Positions 10,507 through 19,631 of a stretch of DNA of 45,068 nucleotides are shown here, piece after piece; positions within the stretch are counted from its first letter, which is position 1; each line of letters starts with the position of its first letter. Location: NCBI GenBank assembly GCA_002747455.1, contig PDPG01000020.1:1-45068 (forward strand), given 5' to 3'. A program made the position numbers and the translations under genes. The DNA comes from Pseudomonadota bacterium. GTDB lineage: Bacteria; Pseudomonadota; Gammaproteobacteria; Thiotrichales; Thiotrichaceae. The notes beneath the pieces are model-generated. The model made no database searches. It worked only from the letters and a program-made list of their open reading frames with translations, and was not told where the DNA came from.

Positions 10507-11826
10507 ATGTCTGTTAAAAACATTATTGTGCCCGATATCGGCGATTTTGATGAGGTTGAGATCATTGAAGTATTGGTATCCGTTGGGGATCAGATTGCCG
10601 CTGAAGATTCGTTGATTACGGTTGAGTCTGATAAGGCTTCGATGGAAATTCCCAGCTCCGATAGTGGTGTCGTTAAAGACGTTGCGGTGAGCGTGGGCGA
10701 TAAGGTCTCAAAAGGTAGCCTGATTCTGGTGATTGACGCGGATGCGGCGGCCCCTGAGCCTGCTGCAGAACCTGAGCCGGAGGCGGCTCCCCCGAAAGTT
10801 GAAGCACCAACCCCGGCTCCGCTAGAAGTCCCCGCAACACCTGCCGCCAAGGAAGCGCCAGCAGTTAGTGGCGTGCCCAAAGCTTCACCAACAGCCAAAA
10901 TTGATGAAGTGGGCTTTAAGCGTGCCTATGCCAGTCCGTCGGTCAGACGTATCGCCAGAGAGTTAGGCGTTAATCTGGGTAAGGTTGTCGGAACTGGCCG
11001 CAAACAGCGCATCTTGAAAGAAGATGTGTTTGCCTATGTCAAGACAGCCATGACCACCGAGTCGGCCAAGCCTGCTACGGGTCATGCGTTAGGCATTGCC
11101 CCTATGCCGGAAATTGATTTCAGCCAGTGGGGAGGCGTGACAACCGAGCCATTGAGTAAAATCAATAAGTTAACAGGCGAATATTTGCATCGTAGCTGGG
11201 TGACTAAACCACACGTGACGCAGTTTGATGAAGCCGATATTACAGAAATGGAAATCTTCCGTAAGCAAATCGCCAAAGAGATGGAAAAGGAAGGGGTCAA
11301 GCTCACCCCCCTAGCCTTCATCATCAAGGCAGTTGTTGCCAGCATGAAGGCATTTCCACGTTTTAACAGCTCACTGGATGCTTCCGGCGAAAACCTGATA
11401 ATGAAGCAGTATTTCCACATTGGCATTGCGGTGAACACGCCCGATGGCCTAGTAGTACCGGTTATCAAAGATGCTGACCAAAAATCACTACTTGAGCTAT
11501 CGAATGAAATCAGGGAATACGCTGGCAAGGCACGTGACAAGAAACTCAAACCTGCGGAAATGCAAGGTGGCTGTTTTACCATCTCCAGTTTGGGTGGCGT
11601 TGGCGGCACCAGCTTTACACCAATTATCAATGGTACGGAAGTAGCCATTCTGGGCGTATCCAACACCAAGACTGCCCCACTTTGGGACGGTAATGAGTTC
11701 AAACCCCGCCAGATTCTTCCGGTTGCACTTTCCTACGATCACCGTGTCATTGACGGGGTTGCGGGCGCGCAATTTACAACTTACTTATGCCGCATGCTGA
11801 GCGATGTGCGTCGTTTACTGGTTTAG
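10507..11826 (+). CDS. aceF: dihydrolipoamide acetyltransferase (PDH E2), single lipoyl domain
   Basis: E2 forms the core of the pyruvate dehydrogenase complex and transfers the acetyl group from lipoate to CoA. The 439-residue protein has one N-terminal lipoyl domain (about 1-78, lipoylated Lys43 in VESDKASME), an Ala/Pro/Glu-rich linker (80-130), a peripheral subunit-binding domain (about 138-175, ASPSVRRIARELGV...GRKQRILKEDV) and the catalytic domain ending with DHRVIDG, which holds the active-site His and Asp. E. coli AceF has three lipoyl domains, so this is the short form. GAGGAG overlapping the aceE stop serves as ribosome binding site. Lpd follows 9 bases later. Confidence 0.97.
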   Translation: MSVKNIIVPDIGDFDEVEIIEVLVSVGDQIAAEDSLITVESDKASMEIPSSDSGVVKDVAVSVGDKVSKGSLILVIDADAAAPEPAAEPEPEAAPPKVEAPTPAPLEVPATPAAKEAPAVSGVPKASPTAKIDEVGFKRAYASPSVRRIARELGVNLGKVVGTGRKQRILKEDVFAYVKTAMTTESAKPATGHALGIAPMPEIDFSQWGGVTTEPLSKINKLTGEYLHRSWVTKPHVTQFDEADITEMEIFRKQIAKEMEKEGVKLTPLAFIIKAVVASMKAFPRFNSSLDASGENLIMKQYFHIGIAVNTPDGLVVPVIKDADQKSLLELSNEIREYAGKARDKKLKPAEMQGGCFTISSLGGVGGTSFTPIINGTEVAILGVSNTKTAPLWDGNEFKPRQILPVALSYDHRVIDGVAGAQFTTYLCRMLSDVRRLLV

Positions 11827-11835
11827 GAGCGTCTT

Positions 11836-13611
11836 ATGAGTCAGGAAATTGAAGTAACAGTCCCGAATATCGGTGACTTTGATGGCGTGGAAATCATTGA
11901 GGTTTTGGTCGCAACAGGTGATGTGGTTGCAGCAGAAGACTCCCTGATCACGGTTGAGTCTGATAAAGCCTCAATGGAAATTCCCAGCTCTCATAGCGGC
12001 ACTGTCACCAGCGTTGCCGTCAGCGTTGGCGACACTGTTTCAGAAGGCAGTCTGATCTTAACGCTTGAGGCTGAGGCTTCTTCCGCTTCCGCCGCACAGC
12101 CTGAAACAGCTGCACCAGAAACCAGCCCTGTGGAAGCGACTCCGGCAGAAGCTGCTTCCCCTGCGCCAACGGCTGCTACTTTTGACGGAGAGTCCGACCA
12201 ACACGCCCAATTGGTGGTCTTAGGCTCCGGCCCCGGCGGATACACAGCCGCGTTTCGTGCCGCAGACCTTGGCCTGAATGTTATTCTGGTTGAGCGTTAT
12301 GACAATATCGGTGGCGTTTGCCTCAATGTCGGTTGCATTCCCTCCAAAGCACTGCTTCACACAGCCGAGATCATTAATGAAGCCGCTGAGTTTGAGCATC
12401 AGGGGGTCACATTCTCCAAGCCCGAGATTGATCTGGATAAACTACGCGCCCACAAAGACGATGTTGTTGGCAAGCTCACTGGTGGTCTCAAAGGTTTAGC
12501 CAAACAACGCAAAGTCACGATTGTAAAGGGCTACGGTAAGTTTACATCGGCCAACACCCTGAGCGTTGAAGATGATCAAGGTGCCACACAGGTAATCAGT
12601 TTTGATCATTGCATCATCGCGGCAGGATCACGCGTGACGAAGCTACCGTTTATTCCCTGGAATGATCCGCGGGTGATTGACTCCACAGGCGCACTGGCAC
12701 TTGCCGAAGTCCCCAAGAAAATGTTGGTTGTCGGTGGCGGCATTATCGGTCTGGAAATGGCGACAGTGTATGATGCACTAGGTGCTGATATTACCGTGGT
12801 GGAATTATCACCGGGCTTAATTCCGGGCGCAGATCGTGACTTGGTTCGTCCACTGGAAAAGCGCATTAAGGCGAAATACCAAAACATTTACCTGAATACC
12901 AAAGTAACTGCGATTGAGCCAACGGAAGAAGGCTTGCTTTGCCACTTTGAAGGTGCAAAAGCACCAGAGTCTGAAATGTTTGATCGGGTATTGGTCGCCA
13001 TTGGTCGCAGCCCGAATGGCTTGCTGATTGATGCAGATAAAGCCGGTGTGCAGGTCGATCAGCATGGCTTCATTAGTGTCGATAAGCAGATGCGTACCAA
13101 TGTTGATCACATTTTTGCTATTGGCGATATTGTGGGACAGCCCATGTTGGCGCATAAGGCAACTCACGAAGGCAAAGTGGCGGCTGAGGTCATCGCCGGA
13201 CATAAAGCCTATTTTGACGCCCGCACTATTCCTTCCGTGGCTTACACGGATCCTGAAGTCGCGTGGATGGGGGAAACCGAAGACGCTTGTAAGCAAAAAG
13301 GCATTGCTTATACCAAGGGTGTTTTCCCGTGGGCCGCCAGCGGTCGCTCCTTGAGCCGTGGACGTAACGAGGGTATGACCAAAGTCTTGTTCGATAAAGA
13401 ATCTGGTCATTTGATTGGTGCAGGTATAGTGGGCAATAATGCCGGTGAGCTGATTGCCGAGGCAGTATTGGCGCTGGAAATGAATGCGGATGCTCACGAC
13501 ATTGGGTTAACCATTCACCCACACCCAACGCTATCCGAGACATTAAACTTTGCGGCAGAAGTTGCTGAAGGTAGCTGTACGGATATTTACGCACCCAAGA
13601 AAAAGAGATAA
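11836..13611 (+). CDS. lpdA: dihydrolipoamide dehydrogenase (PDH E3) with N-terminal lipoyl domain
   Basis: E3 reoxidises dihydrolipoyl groups using FAD and NAD+. At 591 residues it is about 115 longer than E. coli Lpd. The extra part is a complete lipoyl domain (about 1-80, Lys44 in VESDKASME) and an Ala/Pro/Glu linker. The enzyme proper begins near residue 124 with the FAD motif GSGPGGYTAAF, then the redox disulfide GGVCLNVGCIPSK, the NAD-binding GGGIIGLEMA, the second FAD segment AIGDIVGQPMLAH, and the C-terminal catalytic HPHPTLSE. The lipoyl domain closely resembles that of AceF just upstream. Lipoyl-bearing E3 enzymes are known in some other bacteria. It is last in the operon, and a strong hairpin follows. 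Confidence 0.97.
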   Translation: MSQEIEVTVPNIGDFDGVEIIEVLVATGDVVAAEDSLITVESDKASMEIPSSHSGTVTSVAVSVGDTVSEGSLILTLEAEASSASAAQPETAAPETSPVEATPAEAASPAPTAATFDGESDQHAQLVVLGSGPGGYTAAFRAADLGLNVILVERYDNIGGVCLNVGCIPSKALLHTAEIINEAAEFEHQGVTFSKPEIDLDKLRAHKDDVVGKLTGGLKGLAKQRKVTIVKGYGKFTSANTLSVEDDQGATQVISFDHCIIAAGSRVTKLPFIPWNDPRVIDSTGALALAEVPKKMLVVGGGIIGLEMATVYDALGADITVVELSPGLIPGADRDLVRPLEKRIKAKYQNIYLNTKVTAIEPTEEGLLCHFEGAKAPESEMFDRVLVAIGRSPNGLLIDADKAGVQVDQHGFISVDKQMRTNVDHIFAIGDIVGQPMLAHKATHEGKVAAEVIAGHKAYFDARTIPSVAYTDPEVAWMGETEDACKQKGIAYTKGVFPWAASGRSLSRGRNEGMTKVLFDKESGHLIGAGIVGNNAGELIAEAVLALEMNADAHDIGLTIHPHPTLSETLNFAAEVAEGSCTDIYAPKKKR

Positions 13612-13700
13612 CCCCATGCGCTCGCCAGATGAGGTTGCAAATTTTGGGTATAGCAAAGTGATGGAGTCTCAACAGGCTGCCGCGTATGGTGACCTCAATA

Positions 13701-13735
13701 CCAGGCAAGATAGCCCTGCGGGTAGTCTTGCCTGG
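13701..13735 (+). terminator. hairpin after the pyruvate dehydrogenase operon
   Basis: A perfect 10-bp inverted repeat, CCAGGCAAGA (13701-13710) and TCTTGCCTGG (13726-13735), encloses an inner CCC/GGG. It lies 90 bp past the lpd stop. There is no T-tract on either side, so it may be a weak or factor-assisted terminator or an mRNA 3' stabiliser rather than a classical intrinsic terminator. Confidence 0.5.
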
Positions 13736-13800
13736 TGCGTCACTTGCTGCATTCACCGGCTAGGCTTCTGCAACAGAACCGACCCATAGCGTCTAACATA

Positions 13801-14529
13801 ATGACCACCGCCTTATTCAAATACTTCCCAAAGAATCATGACGGCAGGGACTTTGTTATCGGCGACCTGCACGGGATGTTCCCAACGCTTGAGGCGCTCA
13901 TGGAATCTGTATCATTTGATAAGGCGGTTGATCGCCTGTTTTCAGTAGGCGATTTGATGGATCGTGGCCCTCAATCCGAGCGCATTTTACAGTTCATTGA
14001 TGAACCGTGGTTTCATGCAATCCGGGGAAATCACGAACAGTTGTTGCTGCAATCCCTTGAATCTGACTCAATTCACCGAGCATGGACAGAGCGCGCCGGT
14101 GGCGCTTGGTGGCTGGCAGTCAGTGACTTGGATCGTGAAAAGATTCGGAGAAAAATTCAGGCATTGCCAATGGCTTTTGAAGTGTCAACTGACACAGGCG
14201 AAATTGGCATTGTACATGCGGATATTCCCATTGGATTATCGTGGCAGGCGTTCATTCAGGCACTACAACATGATGAAGAATTACAGCAACACGCACAATG
14301 GTCACGTACTCGGCATCGCTATATTATCGCCTCTGAAACCGTGCCCAAGGTAAGGGGCATTGATCTGCTGGTCGTGGGTCACTCGGTTGTGGATCAGCCA
14401 CTCTTTACCGCCAACCTCTGCTACATTGACACAGGTGCGGCATACACTGACTACGGGATCGACTCAAAACTCACCATGTTACAAATCCACCCGACGCAAA
14501 ACATCTACCAACTTGAAACCTCGTTGTAA
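13801..14529 (+). CDS. PP2A-type serine/threonine phosphatase / metallophosphoesterase
   Basis: This is a 243-residue cytoplasmic phosphoesterase of the lambda-phosphatase/PrpA-PrpB type. The metal-binding motifs are complete: GDLHG (residues 21-25), GDLMDRG (50-56), RGNHE (75-79), a later His in IVHADIP and VVGHSVV. I take ATG 13801 as start because the conserved fold begins about 18 residues later; the in-frame GTG at 13735 lies inside the hairpin that ends the preceding operon. It could dephosphorylate proteins or diadenosine tetraphosphate; sequence alone does not decide. It is convergent with iscR and stands alone. Confidence 0.88.
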   Translation: MTTALFKYFPKNHDGRDFVIGDLHGMFPTLEALMESVSFDKAVDRLFSVGDLMDRGPQSERILQFIDEPWFHAIRGNHEQLLLQSLESDSIHRAWTERAGGAWWLAVSDLDREKIRRKIQALPMAFEVSTDTGEIGIVHADIPIGLSWQAFIQALQHDEELQQHAQWSRTRHRYIIASETVPKVRGIDLLVVGHSVVDQPLFTANLCYIDTGAAYTDYGIDSKLTMLQIHPTQNIYQLETSL

Positions 14530-14610
14530 TCAGATTCTTTTGTAAACCTGCCCTGAACAACAAAGCACCGCGATACCCGATCACCCAGAGACCGAAGCTA
14601 CACGGCGGCA

Positions 14611-15093
14611 TTAGCCCGTCCCAGCCACCGGCTGAAACATTTTACTAATACGGTTTGACATAGAGTTTTGTTGAATCGAAATACGCTTCACTTCAGGGCG
14701 TTTAATAAAATCTGACAATGTGATCTCATTCAGGAAATCATAAAGCCTCAGGCTCAAGTCTTCCCATAGCTTATGGGTCATGCAGCGATCACCACCCTGA
14801 CAGTCCTCCGCGCCTTGACATTGAGTGCTATCAATCGTCTCGTCAACCGCCTGAATAATATCCGCCACACTAATCCGATTTGACGGCTTGCCCAGTCGAT
14901 AACCACCACCCGGCCCGCGCACCCCTTCGACCAAATTCGCTTTGCGTAATTTTGCAAACAGTTGTTCTAAATACGACAAGGAAATGCCCTGACAATTTGA
15001 AATCTCCGACAAGGTTACTGGGCCATTGCGATCATTGATGGCCAAATCCATCATTGCCGTCACTGCATATCGCCCTTTTGTAGAAAGCCTCAT
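14611..15093 (-). CDS. iscR: iron-sulfur cluster regulator IscR (Rrf2 family)
   Basis: IscR is a [2Fe-2S] winged-helix regulator that senses cluster supply and controls Fe-S biogenesis genes. The 160-residue protein starts MRLSTKGRYAVTAMMDLA and has the winged-helix segment GISLSYLEQLFAKLRK with the wing RGPGGGYRLG. The cluster ligands Cys92, Cys98, Cys104 and His107 fall at the same positions as in E. coli IscR. GGAG lies 8 bases before the ATG. No iscS, iscU or iscA follows: the gene ends against a convergent phosphoesterase gene, so it is an isolated copy. Its promoter is covered by two IscR-like boxes, which suggests autoregulation. Confidence 0.95.
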   Translation of the reverse strand: MRLSTKGRYAVTAMMDLAINDRNGPVTLSEISNCQGISLSYLEQLFAKLRKANLVEGVRGPGGGYRLGKPSNRISVADIIQAVDETIDSTQCQGAEDCQGGDRCMTHKLWEDLSLRLYDFLNEITLSDFIKRPEVKRISIQQNSMSNRISKMFQPVAGTG

Positions 15094-15148
15094 TTCAACA
15101 TCTCCTATCTATTTCAAACAGATTTAGGCGGCTTGAGCCAACCTGATA

Positions 15149-15173
15149 ATTCTTGAGTGAATTACTAGGTATT
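15149..15173 (-). promoter_or_regulatory. candidate IscR type 1 site (downstream copy)
   Basis: This is a second 25-base match, again 18 of 25 positions by hand count, 29 bp centre-to-centre from the first. It covers the edge of the -10 element and the likely transcription start. Tandem type 1 sites at iscR are the arrangement known in E. coli. Confidence 0.45.
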
Positions 15174-15198
15174 ATAAATAACCAAGTAAGTTAGTCAA
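15171..15198 (-). promoter_or_regulatory. strong sigma-70 promoter of iscR
   Basis: On the minus strand TTGACT (15193-15198) and TATAAT (15171-15176) are separated by 16 bases, a near-consensus sigma-70 promoter about 80 bp before the iscR ATG. It is one of the best promoter matches in the window and is overlapped by both candidate IscR boxes. Confidence 0.8.
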
Positions 15199-15202
15199 TC
15201 TT
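15178..15202 (-). promoter_or_regulatory. candidate IscR type 1 site (upstream copy)
   Basis: I compared the 25 bases with the type 1 IscR consensus known from E. coli (GACT and AGTC half sites in an ATA...TAT frame). By hand count 18 of 25 positions agree, including an intact GACT half. It covers the -35 element and spacer of the iscR promoter. Confidence 0.5.
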
Positions 15203-15233
15203 TCTAAATAAACATTAATCCGCTAAATCAAGC

Positions 15234-15716
15234 TTAAAAGGAGTAGTTCTGTCGGCGTAGATACTTCATCCATTTAAATAAAAAGCGATTGGTACGCCAA
15301 TGACAGAGTAATTGCGTGTCGGTACGCATCTGCCGCGTATCCATTTGTTTTCCCAATAACTTACAGCGGCGGCTGATAACATTGGCTTGTCGGGAGTCGT
15401 GATATATCTGAATGTGTAGATCAGGCCGTAACTCCGCACCATTTTCAAATGCGTAGGTCAGCACCAAAATAGTAGTGTGGCGGCTTTGTTCCAACACTTC
15501 CAACTTTAGTGGAATGCCTGTTGACTGCTGTGAAATGAGTACGCCACTAAGGCTTTGAATATCCCCGCAAAGCAAACGAAGTTGCATGTAGTTGATTTCA
15601 TACATTTCCATGAGTGCAGCAAAAGAGCGCGGATGCGGTGGAAATATTGCTTGCTGAATGTTTTCAAGTAATTCTAGCTCGCGGCTTGTTGGTTTTTTTC
15701 TGAGATTAACTTGCAT
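15234..15716 (-). CDS. DUF1249 family protein (YqiB-like)
   Basis: This is a 160-residue soluble protein with no signal peptide or membrane segment. The segments LMEMYEINYMQLRLL near residue 35, LEQSRHTTILVLTY near 75 and LHIQIYHDSRQANVI near 100 match E. coli YqiB and DUF1249. The C-terminal part ends in W-x-K-Y-L-R-R, where YqiB has a similar basic helix. The function of the family is unknown. In E. coli yqiB sits beside nudF and cpdA; neither is here. The iscR promoter begins 32 bp after its stop. Confidence 0.75.
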   Translation of the reverse strand: MQVNLRKKPTSRELELLENIQQAIFPPHPRSFAALMEMYEINYMQLRLLCGDIQSLSGVLISQQSTGIPLKLEVLEQSRHTTILVLTYAFENGAELRPDLHIQIYHDSRQANVISRRCKLLGKQMDTRQMRTDTQLLCHWRTNRFLFKWMKYLRRQNYSF

Positions 15717-15734
15717 TCACGGTGATCTTTGTAA

Positions 15735-17489
<1,755 letters not shown>

Positions 17490-17735
17490 ACCCTGGCCGT
17501 CAGGCGTCATAAAACAAGCACCTAGCGGTTCTCTATCCGAATCAATCACAAAAACAACAAATCCCATCATTCTTATGAACACCTCGCTCAAATAGAAATC
17601 AGGCAGGACTACTCTGTACGGAAAAGACGACCGCTCAGCCGGAATCCAGACATTAAATCACTGTAATAACATTAAGATACCTCCATTGTACAAATCACAT
17701 TGAAATATCACCCAGTGAAAAGGGGTTCCAAAAAT

Positions 17736-19502
17736 ATGAATACAACAATTAAATTATCGGTTTCAAGTGTACTGCTGGCCGGATTCATGACTGGCTGTAG
17801 TCAGCAACAATTTCACGCTGGTGGTCAACAAATGGCCGGTGGCTCTCAAGTAGCCGGTGGACAACAAGTCGCAGGCGGACAGCAAGTTGCCGGTGGTCAA
17901 CAGGTCGCTGGTGGACAGCAAGTTGCCGGTGGTCAACAGGTCGCTGGTGGACAGCAAGTCGCGGGCGGTCAACAAGTCGCTGGTGGACAGCAAGTTGCAG
18001 GCGGTCAACAATCGGTTGGCGTAGACAGTCAAATCCAGAAGCGTGTGGTAACAACCACTCATTCTCATAATATGCTGCAGTCTCAGCAGCGGGTCTATAT
18101 CCCCACTCCGGAAAAATACAAGAAGCCTCCTGTTGTCATGTTTAAACAGCCAAAGGTTGTCTCACAGACACCGGTTGTTCGTCAGGCACCCGTGGTACGC
18201 CCTACCCCAAGACCTGTCCACAGACCTAAGCAAGTACAGCATCCAAAGCCAATTTACAAGCCTAGACCAATACAGCGTCCAAAACCTGTTGTTCAGCATC
18301 GTGGTATTGGCCTGCCACCTGCCCAGCCGGGTCAGTGTTTTGCTAAGGTTAAAGAGCCAGCGAAGTTTAAGAATGTTATCAAGCGGGTACAGGTCAGCCC
18401 GGCAACCAGTAAGCGTGTGTTAGTTCGTGGCCCACAATACCGCTGGGTTAATAAACAGGTACTCGTTCGTCCGGCAACACACCGTTACCAGTATATTCCT
18501 GCCCAATACCGCACAATTACCAAGAAAGTATTGGTGAAACCGGCCCACTATAAGTGGGAGAAAGGAAAGCAAGGCCCGATTACACGCATTGACAATATGA
18601 CCGGCGAAATTTTATGTCGCGTCAAGGTCCCTGCACAGTACCGCACCGTCACGCAAAAAGTCGTTGCGCGTCCTGCTCAACGCATCAAACGCAACGTACC
18701 TGCGGTTTATAAGACAGTGAAGCAAAAGCAACTCGTGTCGCCCGCTCAGTATAAAACCGTTAAAACTCCAGCGCGCTACGTCAATAAAAGCTATCGCACA
18801 AAAATCAGTGATATTCGCTACAAGTGGAAGCCCATTATTTGTAAGGCACCCTCTCCAGCTCATAAGCCAAAGAAGGTTGTCTATAAGCCTAAACACACAC
18901 CTAAAATGAGTGCAGAGCAGCGCAGACTGAAAATGGAGTTTGACCACCAGCAAAAAATCTTAAAGCAACAATGGCTTCAACAGGAAGCACAGCGCAAACG
19001 TGAAGCTGCCGCAAAGCAGCAGCGAATTGCCAAGCAACGTCAGCAAGCACAATTGCAAAAGCACCGCCAGGCACTCGCTGCTCAAAAGCGTCGCAATGAA
19101 CAACACAAAGCGAACCTGGAGCAGCAAAGTCGTACAGTGCAAGTGCATCAGCCATCACAGAACTATCAGCAACCCACTTATGCTAAACCAAAGCCAAAAG
19201 TGTCTCATGTTAGTCACATGGCTAAGCCACGTCAGGTAGCCCCCGCCACGGTTGCACCAAGCGTTAAAGCTAAACCAGTGATGCACAACACTGCTGCAAC
19301 GACCGATAAAACGCCACTGACTCGTGCAAATGCGGTTTATCGCATTCAAAAAGCCCTGCAACAGCGTGGCTTTAACCCAGGCCCGATTGATGGCCGCCTG
19401 GGTCCCAGCACAGTTAAGGCATTGACCGCATTTCAAGAGACTCGGGGACTGAAAACCGGTACGTTAAACCGTGATACGCTAAAGGCACTTCATCTTATTT
19501 GA
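17736..19502 (+). CDS. lipoprotein with hexapeptide repeats and C-terminal peptidoglycan-binding domain
   Basis: This 588-residue protein starts at ATG 17736, with AGGGG 10-15 bases upstream. It has a lipoprotein-like signal, a hydrophobic stretch followed by Cys21 (MTG-C). Next come 11 tandem AGGQQV hexapeptides (residues 28-93), a Pro/Lys/Val-rich stretch (about 120-195), and a region (about 205-370) with roughly six loose repeats of the type Y-x-T-V-x-x-K-x-L-V-x-P-A. A Gln/Lys/Arg-rich, probably coiled-coil segment (about 395-480) follows. The last 60 residues form a PG_binding_1 domain (AVYRIQKALQQRGFNPGPIDGRLG...LKALHL). It is strongly basic. It may tether the outer membrane to the wall. 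The gene stands alone and ends in a good terminator. Function is inferred from domains only. Confidence 0.8.
   Translation: MNTTIKLSVSSVLLAGFMTGCSQQQFHAGGQQMAGGSQVAGGQQVAGGQQVAGGQQVAGGQQVAGGQQVAGGQQVAGGQQVAGGQQVAGGQQSVGVDSQIQKRVVTTTHSHNMLQSQQRVYIPTPEKYKKPPVVMFKQPKVVSQTPVVRQAPVVRPTPRPVHRPKQVQHPKPIYKPRPIQRPKPVVQHRGIGLPPAQPGQCFAKVKEPAKFKNVIKRVQVSPATSKRVLVRGPQYRWVNKQVLVRPATHRYQYIPAQYRTITKKVLVKPAHYKWEKGKQGPITRIDNMTGEILCRVKVPAQYRTVTQKVVARPAQRIKRNVPAVYKTVKQKQLVSPAQYKTVKTPARYVNKSYRTKISDIRYKWKPIICKAPSPAHKPKKVVYKPKHTPKMSAEQRRLKMEFDHQQKILKQQWLQQEAQRKREAAAKQQRIAKQRQQAQLQKHRQALAAQKRRNEQHKANLEQQSRTVQVHQPSQNYQQPTYAKPKPKVSHVSHMAKPRQVAPATVAPSVKAKPVMHNTAATTDKTPLTRANAVYRIQKALQQRGFNPGPIDGRLGPSTVKALTAFQETRGLKTGTLNRDTLKALHLI
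17817..18014 (+). repeat. tandem repeat, 11 units of 18 bp, inside the lipoprotein gene
   Basis: Eleven in-frame 18-bp units encode A-G-G-Q-Q-V. Units 1, 2 and 11 deviate (QQM, SQV, QQS). Units 5-6 and 7-8 are almost the same 36-bp block, so the array also has a 36-bp higher order, as expected from recent slippage or unequal exchange. Confidence 0.95.
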
Positions 19503-19532
19503 TGAGATGAGAGTAGTCGTACGCCAACCAAG

Positions 19533-19558
19533 GACCCATCAATAAGATGGGTCTTTTT
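19533..19558 (+). terminator. intrinsic terminator after the lipoprotein gene
   Basis: GACCCATC (19533-19540), a 5-base loop and GATGGGTC (19546-19553) are followed by TTTTT. It is a textbook Rho-independent terminator 30 bp past the stop. Confidence 0.9.
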
Positions 19559-19631
19559 CATTTCCACTTTTCATTAGCTTGTATAAACCTTATGATTGAG
19601 ACCATTCACCGTAAGGGCAGGTATAAGAAGA

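Noticed and set aside
13550..13789. A 79-codon frame, or its internal ATG at 13616, after lpd
   Set aside because: It overlaps the lpd 3' end and runs straight through the 10-bp terminator hairpin, with no family resemblance.
17763..18068. Antisense frame of about 100 codons with regular LLSTSDL repeats
   Set aside because: It is only the complement of the hexapeptide array in the lipoprotein gene; the repetition is inherited from the DNA repeat.
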